Source: Solibacillus sp. FSL K6-1523
GTDB taxonomy: Bacteria; Bacillota; Bacilli; Bacillales_A; Planococcaceae
Direction: 5' to 3'
DNA length: 64,000 bases
NCBI RefSeq assembly: GCF_038005225.1
Contig: NZ_JBBOSU010000001.1
Location: forward strand, 2,778,001 to 2,842,000
Below, piece by piece: positions 8,667 to 17,633 of the stretch. Under the pieces are notes generated by a model. That model was not told the DNA's origin and made no database searches. It saw only the letters and a program-made list of their open reading frames with translations. Both the position numbers and the translations under genes were made by a program. Numbering within the stretch: the stretch's first letter is position 1; every line of letters starts with the position of its first letter.

Positions 8667-8879
8667 TCAAAACATTTTATAAACGCTATATCCAACAAAA
8701 AGAACGACAACAATCAAAATTAATACGCCTATTTCTTTAACGCTCATGCCAGAAGTATTAGGCATCCCCGCTTGTGTACGGTTCAGATGATCATTGAAAT
8801 TACCAGCTGGATTCTTTTTATGCTCTTCCTGGGTTAAATGTTCCCTTTGTTTTTCTGGTGTTTCTTTGTTTGAATTCAT
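8667..8879 (-). CDS. Small membrane protein, DUF6366-like
   Basis: A 70-residue protein starting MNSNKETPEKQREHLTQEE. The ATG at 8879 is chosen because GGAGGTG lies seven bases before it, while the upstream ATG would include that site in the coding frame. The N-terminal two thirds is charged and soluble, and a single hydrophobic helix (IGVLILIVVVLFVGYSVY) ends the protein, so it is probably tail-anchored. The TPE-R-E-LTQEE-NPAGN pattern resembles the DUF6366 family of Bacillales. No function is known. Confidence 0.65.
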   Translation of the reverse strand: MNSNKETPEKQREHLTQEEHKKNPAGNFNDHLNRTQAGMPNTSGMSVKEIGVLILIVVVLFVGYSVYKMF

Positions 8880-9082
8880 CAAAGCACCTCCATACATTGT
8901 TATATTACTATTTCTATATACTTACCCCAAAAACCTTTATTATTTGTGCGTCTTGTATAGTCCTTATAATGAGGCGTTCTAAGAAAGAACAATTACTTGA
9001 AATATTGGAAAACGAAATCATACAATTTTCATATACTGAATAAAAAGCCTTTCATACATAGCCGCTTTAGGAGGTTTTGCGT

Positions 9083-9337
9083 TTGCTGAAATATAGTGCA
9101 TTAAGAAAAATTGCTTTAGCCTCACTTACCCTTCTCGTTATTACAGTCCTTTATTCCTTCATTTGGTATAAGGAAAGCTTTGATCGACCGATTTGGATAC
9201 AAATTTTGATGACGATTTGCTTTTTGATGTTGAGCATAAATAATTTCAAATTAAGAAAATATATGATGGGTTGGATTTTCGCCGGAATCACACTCACTTT
9301 TGGCATTAGTATATTTTGGATTGTTGTTGCTATGTGA
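9083..9337 (+). CDS. Small membrane protein, unknown
   Basis: An 84-residue protein with three hydrophobic segments. The TTG at 9083 is preferred over the TTG at 9077 because AGGAGG ends at 9074, giving eight bases of spacing instead of two. It runs divergently from the gene at 8667-8879 and convergently with the anti-sigma gene. I do not recognise the family. The clear ribosome binding site and membrane topology support a real gene. Confidence 0.6.
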   Translation: MLKYSALRKIALASLTLLVITVLYSFIWYKESFDRPIWIQILMTICFLMLSINNFKLRKYMMGWIFAGITLTFGISIFWIVVAM

Positions 9338-9404
9338 CACATATCTTTGCATATCAAAAAGGCGCACAACCGAAGAACAGCTGTACACCTTCTCACAATA
9401 TTTC

Positions 9405-10286
9405 CTACCAGAAAATCATATAAGCAAAAATAGCTTGCCATAACATTTGAACGACAAAGCTCATTTTTCTCCAATCATTATTGTCGTGAAATGTTTCCAA
9501 TATAATATTGATTGCTGCTAGGAAAAATAACATACATACAACATAAAAGTAATGAATATGCGGAACGATAAACATTATCAAACCTGTGCAAAGTAACAAC
9601 ACAATCGTTACAATCGATTGTTTAATAGTTGAATGTCTTGGAATGCTTCGTTTTTTGTCATTTGGATCACGCATTTTTCGATCAATGAACCAACCAAACA
9701 CCGCTACAATTATTACGATAAAAATAAATACAATACTGCTTGCCAAGTTCGTTTTATTCGATAGCCATATCTTACCTGCTACAACATCTTCCCCTACCGA
9801 ATAAATAAGGTCATTCGTTTTATCATAATAATAAGGACCCGTTTGACCTGAGTATTCAATGAGAATTCGAGATGTCCCATCATGATAGTTTAGCCGATAC
9901 GTATATCGAATAACCTCATATTCTCGAATAGATTTCTCCACTAAAGTTAGCTTGCTCAAAAACTCTTCCATCCGTATGAGCTCATCTTGATCAGTAAATT
10001 CATCGACACTCATTTGCCATTTCGATTTCGGATTCCCTTCCCCGTAAAGCTGATAAATCGCTACAAGCTGTGGTTCTTCATCATTTTCACTCGTAAGCAT
10101 TTGTTGCTTTGGCATGGAGGCGACGAGAAAGACAATGATGCAAAGAACACCTATGACCGCTGCTGGCACTTGCCAATGGAATTTTTTTCGGTTAGTGCGT
10201 ACTGCGATTTGTTGAAAGTCGCGCTCTTTTTTCGCCGTATCTACTTGAATTTCCTTTAATTGCTGCAATCGTTTTTCTTCATTCAT
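9405..10286 (-). CDS. Membrane anti-sigma factor candidate paired with ECF sigma
   Basis: A 293-residue membrane protein. The ATG at 10286 overlaps the sigma stop by eight bases (GATGAATGA), with GGAGG upstream; the upstream in-frame GTG lies within the site. The N-terminal 30 residues are charged and cytoplasmic, followed by a transmembrane helix (VPAAVIGVLCIIVFLVA), an extracellular domain of about 110 residues, then four hydrophobic segments. No zinc-binding ZAS motif is visible. The role as anti-sigma is inferred from overlap with the sigma gene and topology, not from family recognition. Confidence 0.65.
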   Translation of the reverse strand: MNEEKRLQQLKEIQVDTAKKERDFQQIAVRTNRKKFHWQVPAAVIGVLCIIVFLVASMPKQQMLTSENDEEPQLVAIYQLYGEGNPKSKWQMSVDEFTDQDELIRMEEFLSKLTLVEKSIREYEVIRYTYRLNYHDGTSRILIEYSGQTGPYYYDKTNDLIYSVGEDVVAGKIWLSNKTNLASSIVFIFIVIIVAVFGWFIDRKMRDPNDKKRSIPRHSTIKQSIVTIVLLLCTGLIMFIVPHIHYFYVVCMLFFLAAINIILETFHDNNDWRKMSFVVQMLWQAIFAYMIFW

Positions 10287-10755
10287 CCTCCGCACCTCCT
10301 AACAATATTCGCAATGCTTTTAAACCTCGCGCTGTATTATTTTTCACTTTCACTTCACTACAATTTAATATTTCAGCCGTTTCCTTTACCGAATATTCCT
10401 CAATATAGCGCAGTACAACAACTTCACGGTAATTCCATTTAATGCGTTGCAACGCGGTATATAACTTTTCAAGCTCATCATTTTGAATTATGACTTCCTC
10501 AGGTAATTCCCCCTGCGCTTCAGGCTCTGTTTTCAAATGAAAAAACGATAAAATCTTTTTCCTACGATAATGGTCATATACAATATTGCGGGCAATTTTT
10601 AATAAATAAGTTCGTTCGTGCTCGGTATAATTTTTTTGATAATAGCGGTAAAACGTTTCCTGCAAAAAATCATGCGCTAAATCTGCATCATTCGTTAAAT
10701 ATCGTATGTATTTATAAACTGCCTCATAATGGGCATCAAAAAGCTCACGTCGCAT
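10279..10755 (-). CDS. ECF-type RNA polymerase sigma factor
   Basis: A 158-residue sigma-70 family member. Region 2 contains DLAHDFLQETFYRYYQ and the -10 recognition helix ERTYLLKIARNIVYDHYR. Region 4 has YREVVVLRYIEEYSVKETAEIL with the -35 recognition helix SEVKVKNNTARGLKAL. Length and organisation match compact ECF factors such as SigM and YlaC. Its end overlaps the downstream membrane protein, the usual arrangement for sigma and cognate anti-sigma. The ATG at 10755 follows a G6 ribosome binding site. Confidence 0.9.
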   Translation of the reverse strand: MRRELFDAHYEAVYKYIRYLTNDADLAHDFLQETFYRYYQKNYTEHERTYLLKIARNIVYDHYRRKKILSFFHLKTEPEAQGELPEEVIIQNDELEKLYTALQRIKWNYREVVVLRYIEEYSVKETAEILNCSEVKVKNNTARGLKALRILLGGAEDE

Positions 10756-10830
10756 CCATTTCCCCCCTCTCCCTTAAAGACGAACGACGCTTTCATTGGA
10801 ATCACTTTTTATCAATTATTTTTTCAGGCA

Positions 10831-10873
10831 CAAAAAAATTGCCCGAACGAATCAAATCCGTTCGGGCTTTTTT
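10831..10873. terminator. Terminator downstream of the small basic protein gene
   Basis: GCCCGAACG and CGTTCGGGC (10841-10867) form a stem flanked by A7 on one side and T6 on the other, so it can act in both directions. Confidence 0.85.
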
Positions 10874-10890
10874 AATTCAATTAAGCAAGA

Positions 10891-11085
10891 TTAAACGCCC
10901 ATTTTTCTGCGCGTGTTGCTCGTTTTTTTCGTTTGCTGGCTCTTCATTTTTTTCGTAGAAGTATCACCTTTTGCGCTTCCCTTACCTGATGCCGATTGGT
11001 TTTTTTTATTTTCAAGCTGCTGCTTTACTAGCTCCTGTAAACTTAATTTCTTTTTCGGTGCTTCTGATTGATTATTTTCAGTCAT
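10891..11085 (-). CDS. Small lysine-rich protein, unknown
   Basis: A 64-residue, strongly basic, low-complexity protein (MTENNQSEAPKKKLSLQEL onwards) with no hydrophobic segment and a C-terminus rich in Lys, Thr and Arg. AAAGGAGG precedes the ATG and a strong terminator follows, so it is an independently transcribed unit. It is probably disordered and may bind nucleic acid, but composition is the only ground for that. I do not recognise a family. Confidence 0.6.
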   Translation of the reverse strand: MTENNQSEAPKKKLSLQELVKQQLENKKNQSASGKGSAKGDTSTKKMKSQQTKKTSNTRRKMGV

Positions 11086-11120
11086 GTTGTTTTCCTCCTT
11101 TTGATAATAGATGTTCTATA

Positions 11121-11247
11121 ACTTGCTTCAGCGGGTTCAAACCCAGCTGAATCAAGTTATTGCCCCGGCAGATGTCACAGATTTTTTAGGGGAGTTTTTT
11201 GAGCTCGCTCAAAAAAATCTGGACGCAATTACGCCAAGGCGTAATTC
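11121..11247 (-). repeat. Intergenic repeat family, copy B (full, without central module)
   Basis: Read on the minus strand it has the proximal palindrome (AATTACGCCTTGGCGTAATT, one mismatch), CCAGATTTTTTT, the GAGCTCGCTC palindrome, AAAAAATCTGTGACATC, then a distal hairpin pairing CTTGATTCAGC with GCTGAAGCAAG around GGGTTTGAACCC. The central spacer is the short form, unlike copies C, D and F. Confidence 0.85.
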
Positions 11248-11387
11248 ATTACAGAACTACCTTAACTTTTATTGTAAATGACCATTTGTTGTAAATGCAA
11301 ATGATTCTTTCAGTCCGTTTAGATCGTTACATCCATTGACAAGACTACTTATTATACTACAAAAACGATAACAACCCCTACAAATCG

Positions 11388-11424
11388 TAAAAACGCATCC
11401 CCGATTTTGTTCGAGAATGCGTTT
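11388..11424 (-). terminator. trhO terminator
   Basis: AAACGCATTCTCG and CGGGGATGCGTTT pair imperfectly and are followed on the minus strand by TTTTTACG, just past the trhO stop. Confidence 0.7.
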
Positions 11425-11435
11425 GATTATATCGT

Positions 11436-12377
11436 TTATACTTCTAATAATTGAAGCGCTTGTTGCACTTGCTCTTCCGTTAAATTATGGCGCACGATGT
11501 AACGATTGCGCTCATGTGTTGTACATTCAGGTGTACAGCCACCAAGATGCTTGGCTTCGTTTTCCTCAGAGGCAATAATTTGCTTATTACACTCTGGGTT
11601 CGCACAATTAACGTAGCGCTCACATGGCTCCCCGTCATAGTGATCACGCCCAACTACGACATGCTCCACCTGATTAATTGGCACCGTTAAACGCTCATCA
11701 AATACATACATTTGACCATCCCATAGCTGCCCTTTTGCAACTGGGTCTTTCCCGTAAGTTGCAACGCCACCATGTAATTGACCGACATCTCCGAATCCTT
11801 CACGCTTCATCCACCCTGAGAATTTTTCACAACGAATCCCACCTGTACAATACGTTAAAACATTTTTACCTTCAAAAAGTTCTTTGTTTTCACGTACCCA
11901 TTCTGGTGTATCACGGAAATTTTCAACGTCTGGACGAATCGCACCACGGAAATGACCAACATCATATTCATACGTATTGCGCACATCTAAAACAACTGTA
12001 TTTTCATCTTGCATTTCTTCCAAAAATTGCTCAGGTGATAAATATCGACCTGTTAATTCATGCGGATTGACATCTGCTTCTAACCCTAAATGTACTAATT
12101 CAGGGCGCGGACGTACATGCATTTTTTTGAAAGCATGCCCTTCTGCCTCGTCGATTTTAAAAACAATCCCATCAAATAATGGATCAGCCTTCATCATGTC
12201 CATGTAAGCAGCTGTCTGCTCTTTTGTCCCTGATACCGTGCCATTAATACCTTCTGTCGCCACTAAAATACGACCTTTTAAACCAATTTCTTTACACGCT
12301 TGTAAATGAGCTGCTGAAAAAGCTGCTGGATCTACAATCGTTGTGTAATGATAATACAATAATACTTGATAATTCAT
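11436..12377 (-). CDS. trhO: tRNA uridine(34) hydroxylase, rhodanese-domain TrhO
   Basis: A 313-residue member of the UPF0176/TrhO family, which makes 5-hydroxyuridine at the wobble position of tRNAs. An N-terminal acylphosphatase-like domain ([12 protein letters not shown], then [12 protein letters not shown]) precedes a rhodanese domain with catalytic loop [10 protein letters not shown] (Cys177, Cys183). The Cys-rich C-terminus ([18 protein letters not shown]) looks like a zinc-binding tail. The ATG at 12377 lies six bases after GGTGG; an upstream GTG would place that site inside the frame. It is monocistronic with its own terminator. Confidence 0.92.
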   Translation of the reverse strand: MNYQVLLYYHYTTIVDPAAFSAAHLQACKEIGLKGRILVATEGINGTVSGTKEQTAAYMDMMKADPLFDGIVFKIDEAEGHAFKKMHVRPRPELVHLGLEADVNPHELTGRYLSPEQFLEEMQDENTVVLDVRNTYEYDVGHFRGAIRPDVENFRDTPEWVRENKELFEGKNVLTYCTGGIRCEKFSGWMKREGFGDVGQLHGGVATYGKDPVAKGQLWDGQMYVFDERLTVPINQVEHVVVGRDHYDGEPCERYVNCANPECNKQIIASEENEAKHLGGCTPECTTHERNRYIVRHNLTEEQVQQALQLLEV

Positions 12378-12572
12378 ATTTTCCACCTATCATTCATATA
12401 TTTGCAGGATATACCTGATAGTCTAAAACTACTTGATAAGTATAAAGGTTTTGCACGATAATTTCCATCAGTAATAAGGCTGAATTTTTTGGGTGATTAT
12501 GGACTCGTTTGCATGGTATATTTAGGTAAAATATACATTTGAATTACTATTACATAAAACAGGAGAATAAAT

Positions 12573-13211
12573 ATGCGAAAATTTATCGGTATCGGGTTGA
12601 TTTTTTTAATAGTTAGTTTCGTATTTATAATATTTTATGGGACACCGTGGGGAAATATACAAGCCAAAAGAGAATTTACTTCTTTTTTAGAAAATAAGTA
12701 TGATGAGCCATTCCATTTGAAGACACCTTTATTTTGGATAATGGATGGAAACTTTCATGCAGAAGCGTCTCCAGTTGCAAGACCCGATTTAATTTTTATT
12801 GTTGGAACCGAACAAGGTGAAGAAGGCATTCAAGACAATTATTTTTGGGAATCCTGGCGATATGAAGGCCATCGTGATGTAACAGCCATAGTTGCTCCTT
12901 ACTACGGGGCAAAAAATATTTTTGTCAATCTTTATAATCCATCACCACCTACCGATGATGCTGACTTATATGCATATGAAAAGTATAATCTGTTAGATAT
13001 TACTATTGATTTACAAGAAAATCCCATTACATCAAAGGAAGAAGTAAATACGAAAATCTATCAAATTTTAGTGGCAATCAAGCAGCAAGAAATTCCGATT
13101 AATGATTTTAGTATTTGGTTTAAAAATGGACAGTTTCGCATTAACCAAACAGAGCTTCTGGAATTGCATAAGAAAGCTGACTTACACAGCTATTGGGCGA
13201 CTTCTGATTAA
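12573..13211 (+). CDS. Membrane-anchored protein of unknown function (YfjL-like)
   Basis: A 212-residue protein with one N-terminal hydrophobic helix (GIGLIFLIVSFVFIIFYG) followed by a mostly extracytoplasmic domain opening KREFTSFLENKYDEPFHLK. No Cys lipobox is present, so it is anchored by the helix or processed by signal peptidase. AGGAG precedes the ATG. The start resembles the small YfjL-like proteins of Bacillus, but I am not certain. Function is unknown. Confidence 0.6.
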   Translation: MRKFIGIGLIFLIVSFVFIIFYGTPWGNIQAKREFTSFLENKYDEPFHLKTPLFWIMDGNFHAEASPVARPDLIFIVGTEQGEEGIQDNYFWESWRYEGHRDVTAIVAPYYGAKNIFVNLYNPSPPTDDADLYAYEKYNLLDITIDLQENPITSKEEVNTKIYQILVAIKQQEIPINDFSIWFKNGQFRINQTELLELHKKADLHSYWATSD

Positions 13212-13372
13212 GTATTGCTATTTTACTTCTTTTATAATATTGCGGAATATTTCTTCATTATTTAGCGAATAACTCTTAAAAAAATCGCCCTTTTATTTGT
13301 TTGTGCATGGTTGTTTTCCAAGTTAACTTCTTTCCTACTACGGTTATTATTCAAGCTATTTTTAATTTTGAT

Positions 13373-14125
13373 TTATCCATTAATAATGTGTGTGTTTTCA
13401 ATCCAGCAATCTTTGTTTTGCAAATTCGATTGTTCACTCTTTAACACAACCTGAATATTAAACTCTGTTGCTTGTTCAAAGACTAGCACTTGGCTATGTT
13501 CTAAATGAATAGTTAATCGTCCTTCTTCCACTAAAATATCATCAAAAACCAGCATTAACATTTCAAAATCTACTTTTGTGAACTGACCCGAGATTTGAAT
13601 CCTTCTTATACCTGTTATATTATTTTCTGTTGAATTTGGAACCATATATTTTTCTAATTTTAATCTCGTTTTTTCATTATTCATTTGTTGAAAGCCGATT
13701 TGCATCGGTACATTTTGAAAAAAATCTAAATAACTATTGCTCCAAGGCATCGTTTTTGAAATTAATTTGAAGAAGAATTCAATTTTTATACTTTCAGGCT
13801 GAGATATCGGGATTTTTTTAGATTGAATTTTTTGCACCAATTGATTCAAATCTTTTACATCAAGCATTAAACAAATTAAGCCTCTCTCGCCATTATTGTA
13901 AGCTTCAACCCATTCTTTCTTCCATCCCCCACCGTCTTGATTTTTTATAGAAATCATCTCAAAATACTCTTGACCAATCCAAATATTAGACGCTTTAAAA
14001 CCTTTTGTTCCTTTCCCCTTTTTAGGTTTGTAAGGTAAACCAGCCTCCCTAATACTTTGCGCAAATTGCCCTTCCATTTGATAGTTTTTATCAACATTTA
14101 ATACTAGATGATCAAATTTCATCAT
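13373..14125 (-). CDS. Glyoxalase-like domain protein
   Basis: A 250-residue protein beginning MMKFDHLVLNVDKN, the opening strand of vicinal-oxygen-chelate folds, followed by a KGTKGFKASNIWIG stretch typical of the Glyoxalase-like (PF13468-type) group. The C-terminal half (ITGIRRIQISG onwards) could be a second betaalphabeta repeat. Metal ligands cannot be assigned with confidence, so enzymatic activity is not claimed. GAGGGGG precedes the double ATG. It is a single gene. Confidence 0.6.
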   Translation of the reverse strand: MMKFDHLVLNVDKNYQMEGQFAQSIREAGLPYKPKKGKGTKGFKASNIWIGQEYFEMISIKNQDGGGWKKEWVEAYNNGERGLICLMLDVKDLNQLVQKIQSKKIPISQPESIKIEFFFKLISKTMPWSNSYLDFFQNVPMQIGFQQMNNEKTRLKLEKYMVPNSTENNITGIRRIQISGQFTKVDFEMLMLVFDDILVEEGRLTIHLEHSQVLVFEQATEFNIQVVLKSEQSNLQNKDCWIENTHIING

Positions 14126-14441
14126 TCATCCCCCTCATATATTAGTAGTCGAGCGAACTTAATTATTTTAATAATGCCATTACACCTTTAATAAAACAAA
14201 CCTTGCAGATGGAATAGTGTTTGATTAGTGGATGATTCTAAAAAGCAATTCTTTGATTTTCAAAACAAACCCCAATAGTTCTTCAAAGCATAAACCCCCT
14301 CACTGTACATACAATTTATAAGTCTGTTTTCCGTTTATTATGGGGTAGGTAAAATGCAGTTGCGTGTCGTTACAAGTCAAATATGAAAATAAGCTCTTCT
14401 ATTTGTTACATGAATAATCATTTTACAGAGGGAGGATTTAT
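14126..14441. other. Intergenic region, nothing recognised
   Basis: A 316-base gap between divergent genes. It must hold promoters for both, but I see no clear operator, repeat or hairpin. Confidence 0.5.
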
Positions 14442-15337
14442 ATGGTAGTAACACCGGGGATTGAGGATTTACCTTATATTACGCAAGACAATGGAACAAA
14501 ATTTTTCACTTTGATTGCTGAAGAAATAACGTGGGAGCTTGTGGATGGTATTTTTGTTAAAGCATGGGGTTATAACGGTTCTACACCTGGTCCTACGATT
14601 CGGGTTTTTCCTGGAGATCATGTATGCATTCGCGTTATTAATCGTTTACCTGAAAAAACGAGCGTTCATTGGCACGGTTTAATCGTACCTAATAATATGG
14701 ATGGTGTCCCTCCAATCGAACCTTCCCCATTTATTGAACCAGGGCATTATTTTGATTATCATTACACTATTATCAATCCCCCGGTACGTATATGTATCAT
14801 TCTCATGTCAACGTTGCTGTCCAAGATAATGCGGGGCTATTAGGGGGCTTTATTGTTGAAGATCCAAACATGCAAAACATCCCGAAAACTCGAGATTATC
14901 TTTGTTTATTGCAAGAATGGGCTGTTGATGCGCTTCCTTGGGGCGATTTAACAAAAGGAATATATAACCTTACTTTTATAAAACCCGAATCAAACTTTTT
15001 TACAATCAACGGAAAATGCTATCCTTTTACGAAACCTTTACTTGTAGCATACGGTGATACCGTTCGCGTACGTTTTGGCAATATTCAAATGCACCACCAT
15101 CCGATGCATTTACATGGTCATCAGTTTCGGGTTGTTGGTGCAGATGGCTTTCCGATTGCTGAGCATAATCAAATTTGTAAAAATACAATTCTTGTTGCTT
15201 CGGGGGAAACATGGGATATAAGCTTCCTCGCGAATAATCCCGGGATTTGGCCATTCCATTGTCATATGCCACACCATGTCACAAATAATGGTGCACCTGG
15301 CGTAGGGGGAATGTTTATGACGGTTGATTATTGTTAA
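14442..15337 (+). pseudogene. Two-domain multicopper oxidase, frameshifted
   Basis: Two overlapping frames together encode a laccase-like protein of about 298 residues. The first runs through TSVHWHGLIVPNNMDGVPP (copper ligands HWH) and leaves frame at a run of five C (14778-14782). The second continues GTYMYHSHVNVAVQDNAG (HSH), HPMHLHGH and WPFHCHMPHH, so all type 1, 2 and 3 copper ligands survive. One extra C would restore NPPGTYMYHSH. No export signal is visible. Ribosome binding site GAGGGAGG precedes the ATG. The lesion is either a recent mutation or a sequencing error, since the remainder shows no decay. Confidence 0.85.
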
Positions 15338-15424
15338 ATGATATGTCGTTGCTTTTGAAGGAATCATGACGCCAGTTTACAAACTTATTATTGATTTCTA
15401 AAATCAAATTTATCTTTCTCCGAC

Positions 15425-15860
15425 AGAAGACTCCACCTGATTCGTGTTGCGGATAAAGCCCAACGATTCAGGTGGAGATGAATGTCGGTTGGCGTTAGCC
15501 GAAACGTTTGTTCTGTGTTAAAATAATACGATACGTTGTTCCTTGATAACTGGATAGAGGGGGTTGTGACAAGAAAAAGCTTTGTCACGTAAAATATCCA
15601 AGCACCTGTGAAAAACATGTAAAACCGTTGCTTAGGCACGGTCTAGTGGGTGCGTCAACCATCCCTTGTGTACTCGACTTGTCGGGGCTTGTACAGCTCT
15701 TCTTAGGGTGGTGCAAGTGGTACGTTAAGTGCCGACCAAAAACAGTGATTTGAAAATCGTCACTCAGAGCGTCACTCGTCTCTCAGACGGAAAGACCTGA
15801 ACTGGCGTTTTCAAGCCCCTACTGAAATGCTTTACCTCAGTGGGGGTTCGTTGACTTGCC
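15425..15860 (+). mobile_element. IS200/IS605-like relic without tnpA/tnpB, possible omega-RNA remnant
   Basis: The segment begins with a long hairpin (15431-15477; CTCCACCTGA pairs with TCAGGTGGAG). It continues with smaller hairpins (GTGACAA/TTGTCAC at 15566-15588) and ends with a 10-bp stem, CCCCTACTGA/TCAGTGGGGG (15816-15846), followed by TTCGTTGACTT. A subterminal imperfect hairpin just before the end is typical of right ends of IS200/IS605 elements, where the TnpB guide RNA also terminates. No transposase frame remains. Identification is by pattern only. Confidence 0.45.
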
Positions 15861-16224
15861 TCGAATATTTTCATGAAACACCCCTTCTGTTACTCTTCAT
15901 TTCACTTACAAAATCCCCTAGTAAAATATGAAACGGTAGTGACCGCTAAAGAGAATAACACCCATAATTATACAACAACTACCAAATTTGTAGTTGTACA
16001 AAATTCATTAACCTTTCTATAAAATTACTCATTTAAGTGTAGCTTTTTAATACAGTTCGATTAAAAGTAAGTTGCAAACGCTCTGATTTTATGCAGAAAG
16101 AAACCCACTATTTTGAAACAAAGTTTGATCAAAACAGTTGGTTTCTTTATTTATATAAGTTAAACAAAAGATTCTATCCTTATAATGTAAATATTTCAAT
16201 AAAACTTCTAATAAAGTATTTGCT

Positions 16225-16400
16225 AGATTAGGCTGGCTAAGCACATGAGGCGCACAGCTTTGTTACACAAATCTGTACGACTCATCTGTGTGCTTTGTGC
16301 AAGGCCAGCCCGGTATAAAGTTTTCCGTTCTAAAAAATCTTCCTCAATCGAGTGCGTCGCTGCCGTGGGAGGCGACGTATTCTTAGTCAGATTTTCATTT
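16225..16400. repeat. Structured inverted-repeat element (RNA or MITE-like)
   Basis: A multi-part hairpin spans 16231-16312. GGCTGGC pairs with GCCAGCC, then GCACA with TGTGC, then GCGCACAG with CTGTGTGC, enclosing a small TTTG/CAAA hairpin. About 50 bases later GTCGC and GCGAC form a second stem, and AAAAAATCTTCC between them resembles the AGATTTTTT block of the intergenic repeat family. No gene overlaps. It may be a structured RNA or a non-autonomous element. Confidence 0.45.
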
Positions 16401-16590
16401 TAATAGGATGCTGGTTTCATATGTTCAACATATATAGTTTGGTTTTTATAAAGATGTTTGATTATTTCGGGATGCGAATATTCAATTAAAACCCGCGTTA
16501 GCCATCCATGAAACGCATAATTCACCGCTTCACCACAGAAAATGAAAGATTATTACGTTCTTTCATGGGGGGAAAGATGACTTAATCCTA

Positions 16591-16998
16591 TTAAATATTT
16601 AAAATACATCGAAATCGTTCCACACCTGGATATTTTTCACCTAAACTCGTTATCTCAAATCCATAATTTTCATAAAAATTCACAGCATCTTTATCGGTTT
16701 CAGCAAACATAAAAGACAAAGAATATTTCCCCAAAATATAGCTAATCATTTTACTCCCAATACCCATTCCTCTATGATTTGGAGATACTGCGATATGTTT
16801 TATTTCACAACTCTTTGGACTAAAAAATTCTATACCAATACAACCAGCAAACTCAGTTTCAAGGTCATATCCATATAACTCTCTTACTGGAGATTGCATA
16901 TATAATTCATATTCTTTCTCGACATTCTTTTCAGAGGTTGCGAAGGATAAAAGTTCCCTTATATTAGGTTGAATAGATATCGATTTAATTTCTTTCAT
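16591..16998 (-). CDS. GNAT-family N-acetyltransferase
   Basis: A 135-residue acetyltransferase. The acetyl-CoA binding loop is in IAVSPNHRGMGIGSKMISYI (motif A, R-G-x-G-I-G), and NFYENYGF is the usual motif B. The ATG at 16998 is preferred since GAGGGG lies nine bases upstream; the longer frame would include it. Substrate unknown. It is the first of three small genes separated by a related palindrome (17019-17040, 17583-17608, 18409-18429). Confidence 0.85.
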   Translation of the reverse strand: MKEIKSISIQPNIRELLSFATSEKNVEKEYELYMQSPVRELYGYDLETEFAGCIGIEFFSPKSCEIKHIAVSPNHRGMGIGSKMISYILGKYSLSFMFAETDKDAVNFYENYGFEITSLGEKYPGVERFRCILNI

Positions 16999-17018
16999 AA
17001 AATACGTCCCCTCTTGTA

Positions 17019-17057
17019 TTAAACTGCCCACTTAGTTTAAGTGTAACATTTCACAAT
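17019..17057. repeat. Cassette-boundary-like palindrome, site 1
   Basis: TTAAACT and AGTTTAA (17019-17040) flank GCCCACTT and are followed by GTG and, further on, TTCACAAT. The same pattern recurs at 18409-18450 and, in variant form, at 17583-17608. It lies immediately upstream of the GNAT gene. Confidence 0.55.
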
Positions 17058-17193
17058 GCATATCTGAGATCAACTTAATGTTTTGAACATAATAAATTGA
17101 CCATCAAAATGATGGCCATATTTTGCTAAAGCACTCCGCTAGTTCAACAAGAACAAAGAGGTGCTTATTAAACAATAGCGCCCTATTCTTTAA

Positions 17194-17433
17194 TTAAAAA
17201 CGCTTTTTATAGAGAGAATACAATAATACCAATTGAACAATAAACCAGACCAACAATAGGTACATTATTTTTTCTAATTCAACAAATAAGACGAAAAATG
17301 TATTGGGAATAGAGCAAATAACAGCAGCAATCATTAATTTCCACGAGACCTTTTTTAAAGCATACCCCGTAAATACAATTGATAAAGCTAATAAAACCCA
17401 TAACCATAACACGACATACCAATACAACAGCAT
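17194..17433 (-). CDS. Small integral membrane protein, unknown
   Basis: A 79-residue protein with three hydrophobic helices (WYVVLWLWVLLALSIVFTGY, MIAAVICSIPNTFFVLFV and YLLLVWFIVQLVLLYSL) and a basic end KKRF. AGGGG precedes the ATG. No family recognised. It sits between two of the cassette-boundary-like palindromes with no operon partner. Confidence 0.55.
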   Translation of the reverse strand: MLLYWYVVLWLWVLLALSIVFTGYALKKVSWKLMIAAVICSIPNTFFVLFVELEKIMYLLLVWFIVQLVLLYSLYKKRF

Positions 17434-17582
17434 TTTTTCCCCTCCATACTTCTTTTATCTAATACGGTTAATAGTGAAAACTACACCATAAATTACAGGG
17501 CGTTAACTTCACTATTCATTATAGCCTTGTCAAAATACACTACCCCCTTTAGGTCAACTGCGTAAGCAACTCAACGATCTTT

Positions 17583-17608
17583 CACTAAAACTCCCGTTCG
17601 TTTAAGTG
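17583..17608. repeat. Cassette-boundary-like palindrome, site 2
   Basis: CACTAAAAC and GTTTAAGTG are 8/9 complementary around TCCCGTTC. It resembles sites 1 and 3 (AAACT, CCC, GTTTAAGTG) and lies just downstream of the APH-type kinase gene. Confidence 0.45.
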
Positions 17609-17633
17609 ATATTACGCACATAGTGTTGTCATA

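Larger units (their letters stand above)
11086..11435. other. Intergenic region with repeat copy B and terminator
   Basis: It holds the upstream region of the small basic protein gene, repeat copy B (11121-11247) and the trhO terminator (11388-11424). Nothing else was recognised. Confidence 0.6.
15338..16590. other. 1.25-kb region without genes, hairpin-rich
   Basis: It contains an IS200/IS605-like relic (15425-15860) and a structured inverted-repeat element (16225-16400). The parts from 15880 to 16220 and 16420 to 16590 hold nothing I recognise. Confidence 0.6.

Noticed and set aside
8971-9043. 24-codon plus-strand frame (MRRSKKEQLLEILENEIIQF...)
   Set aside because: No ribosome binding site; its ATG overlaps a TATAAT-like box. 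Too short to support.
9151-9474. 107-residue minus-strand frame opposite the small membrane gene
   Set aside because: Overlaps the better supported plus-strand gene and has no ribosome binding site.
15388-15639. 83-residue minus-strand frame inside the IS605-like relic
   Set aside because: No ribosome binding site, no family pattern, and it overlaps two long hairpins, which better explain the sequence.
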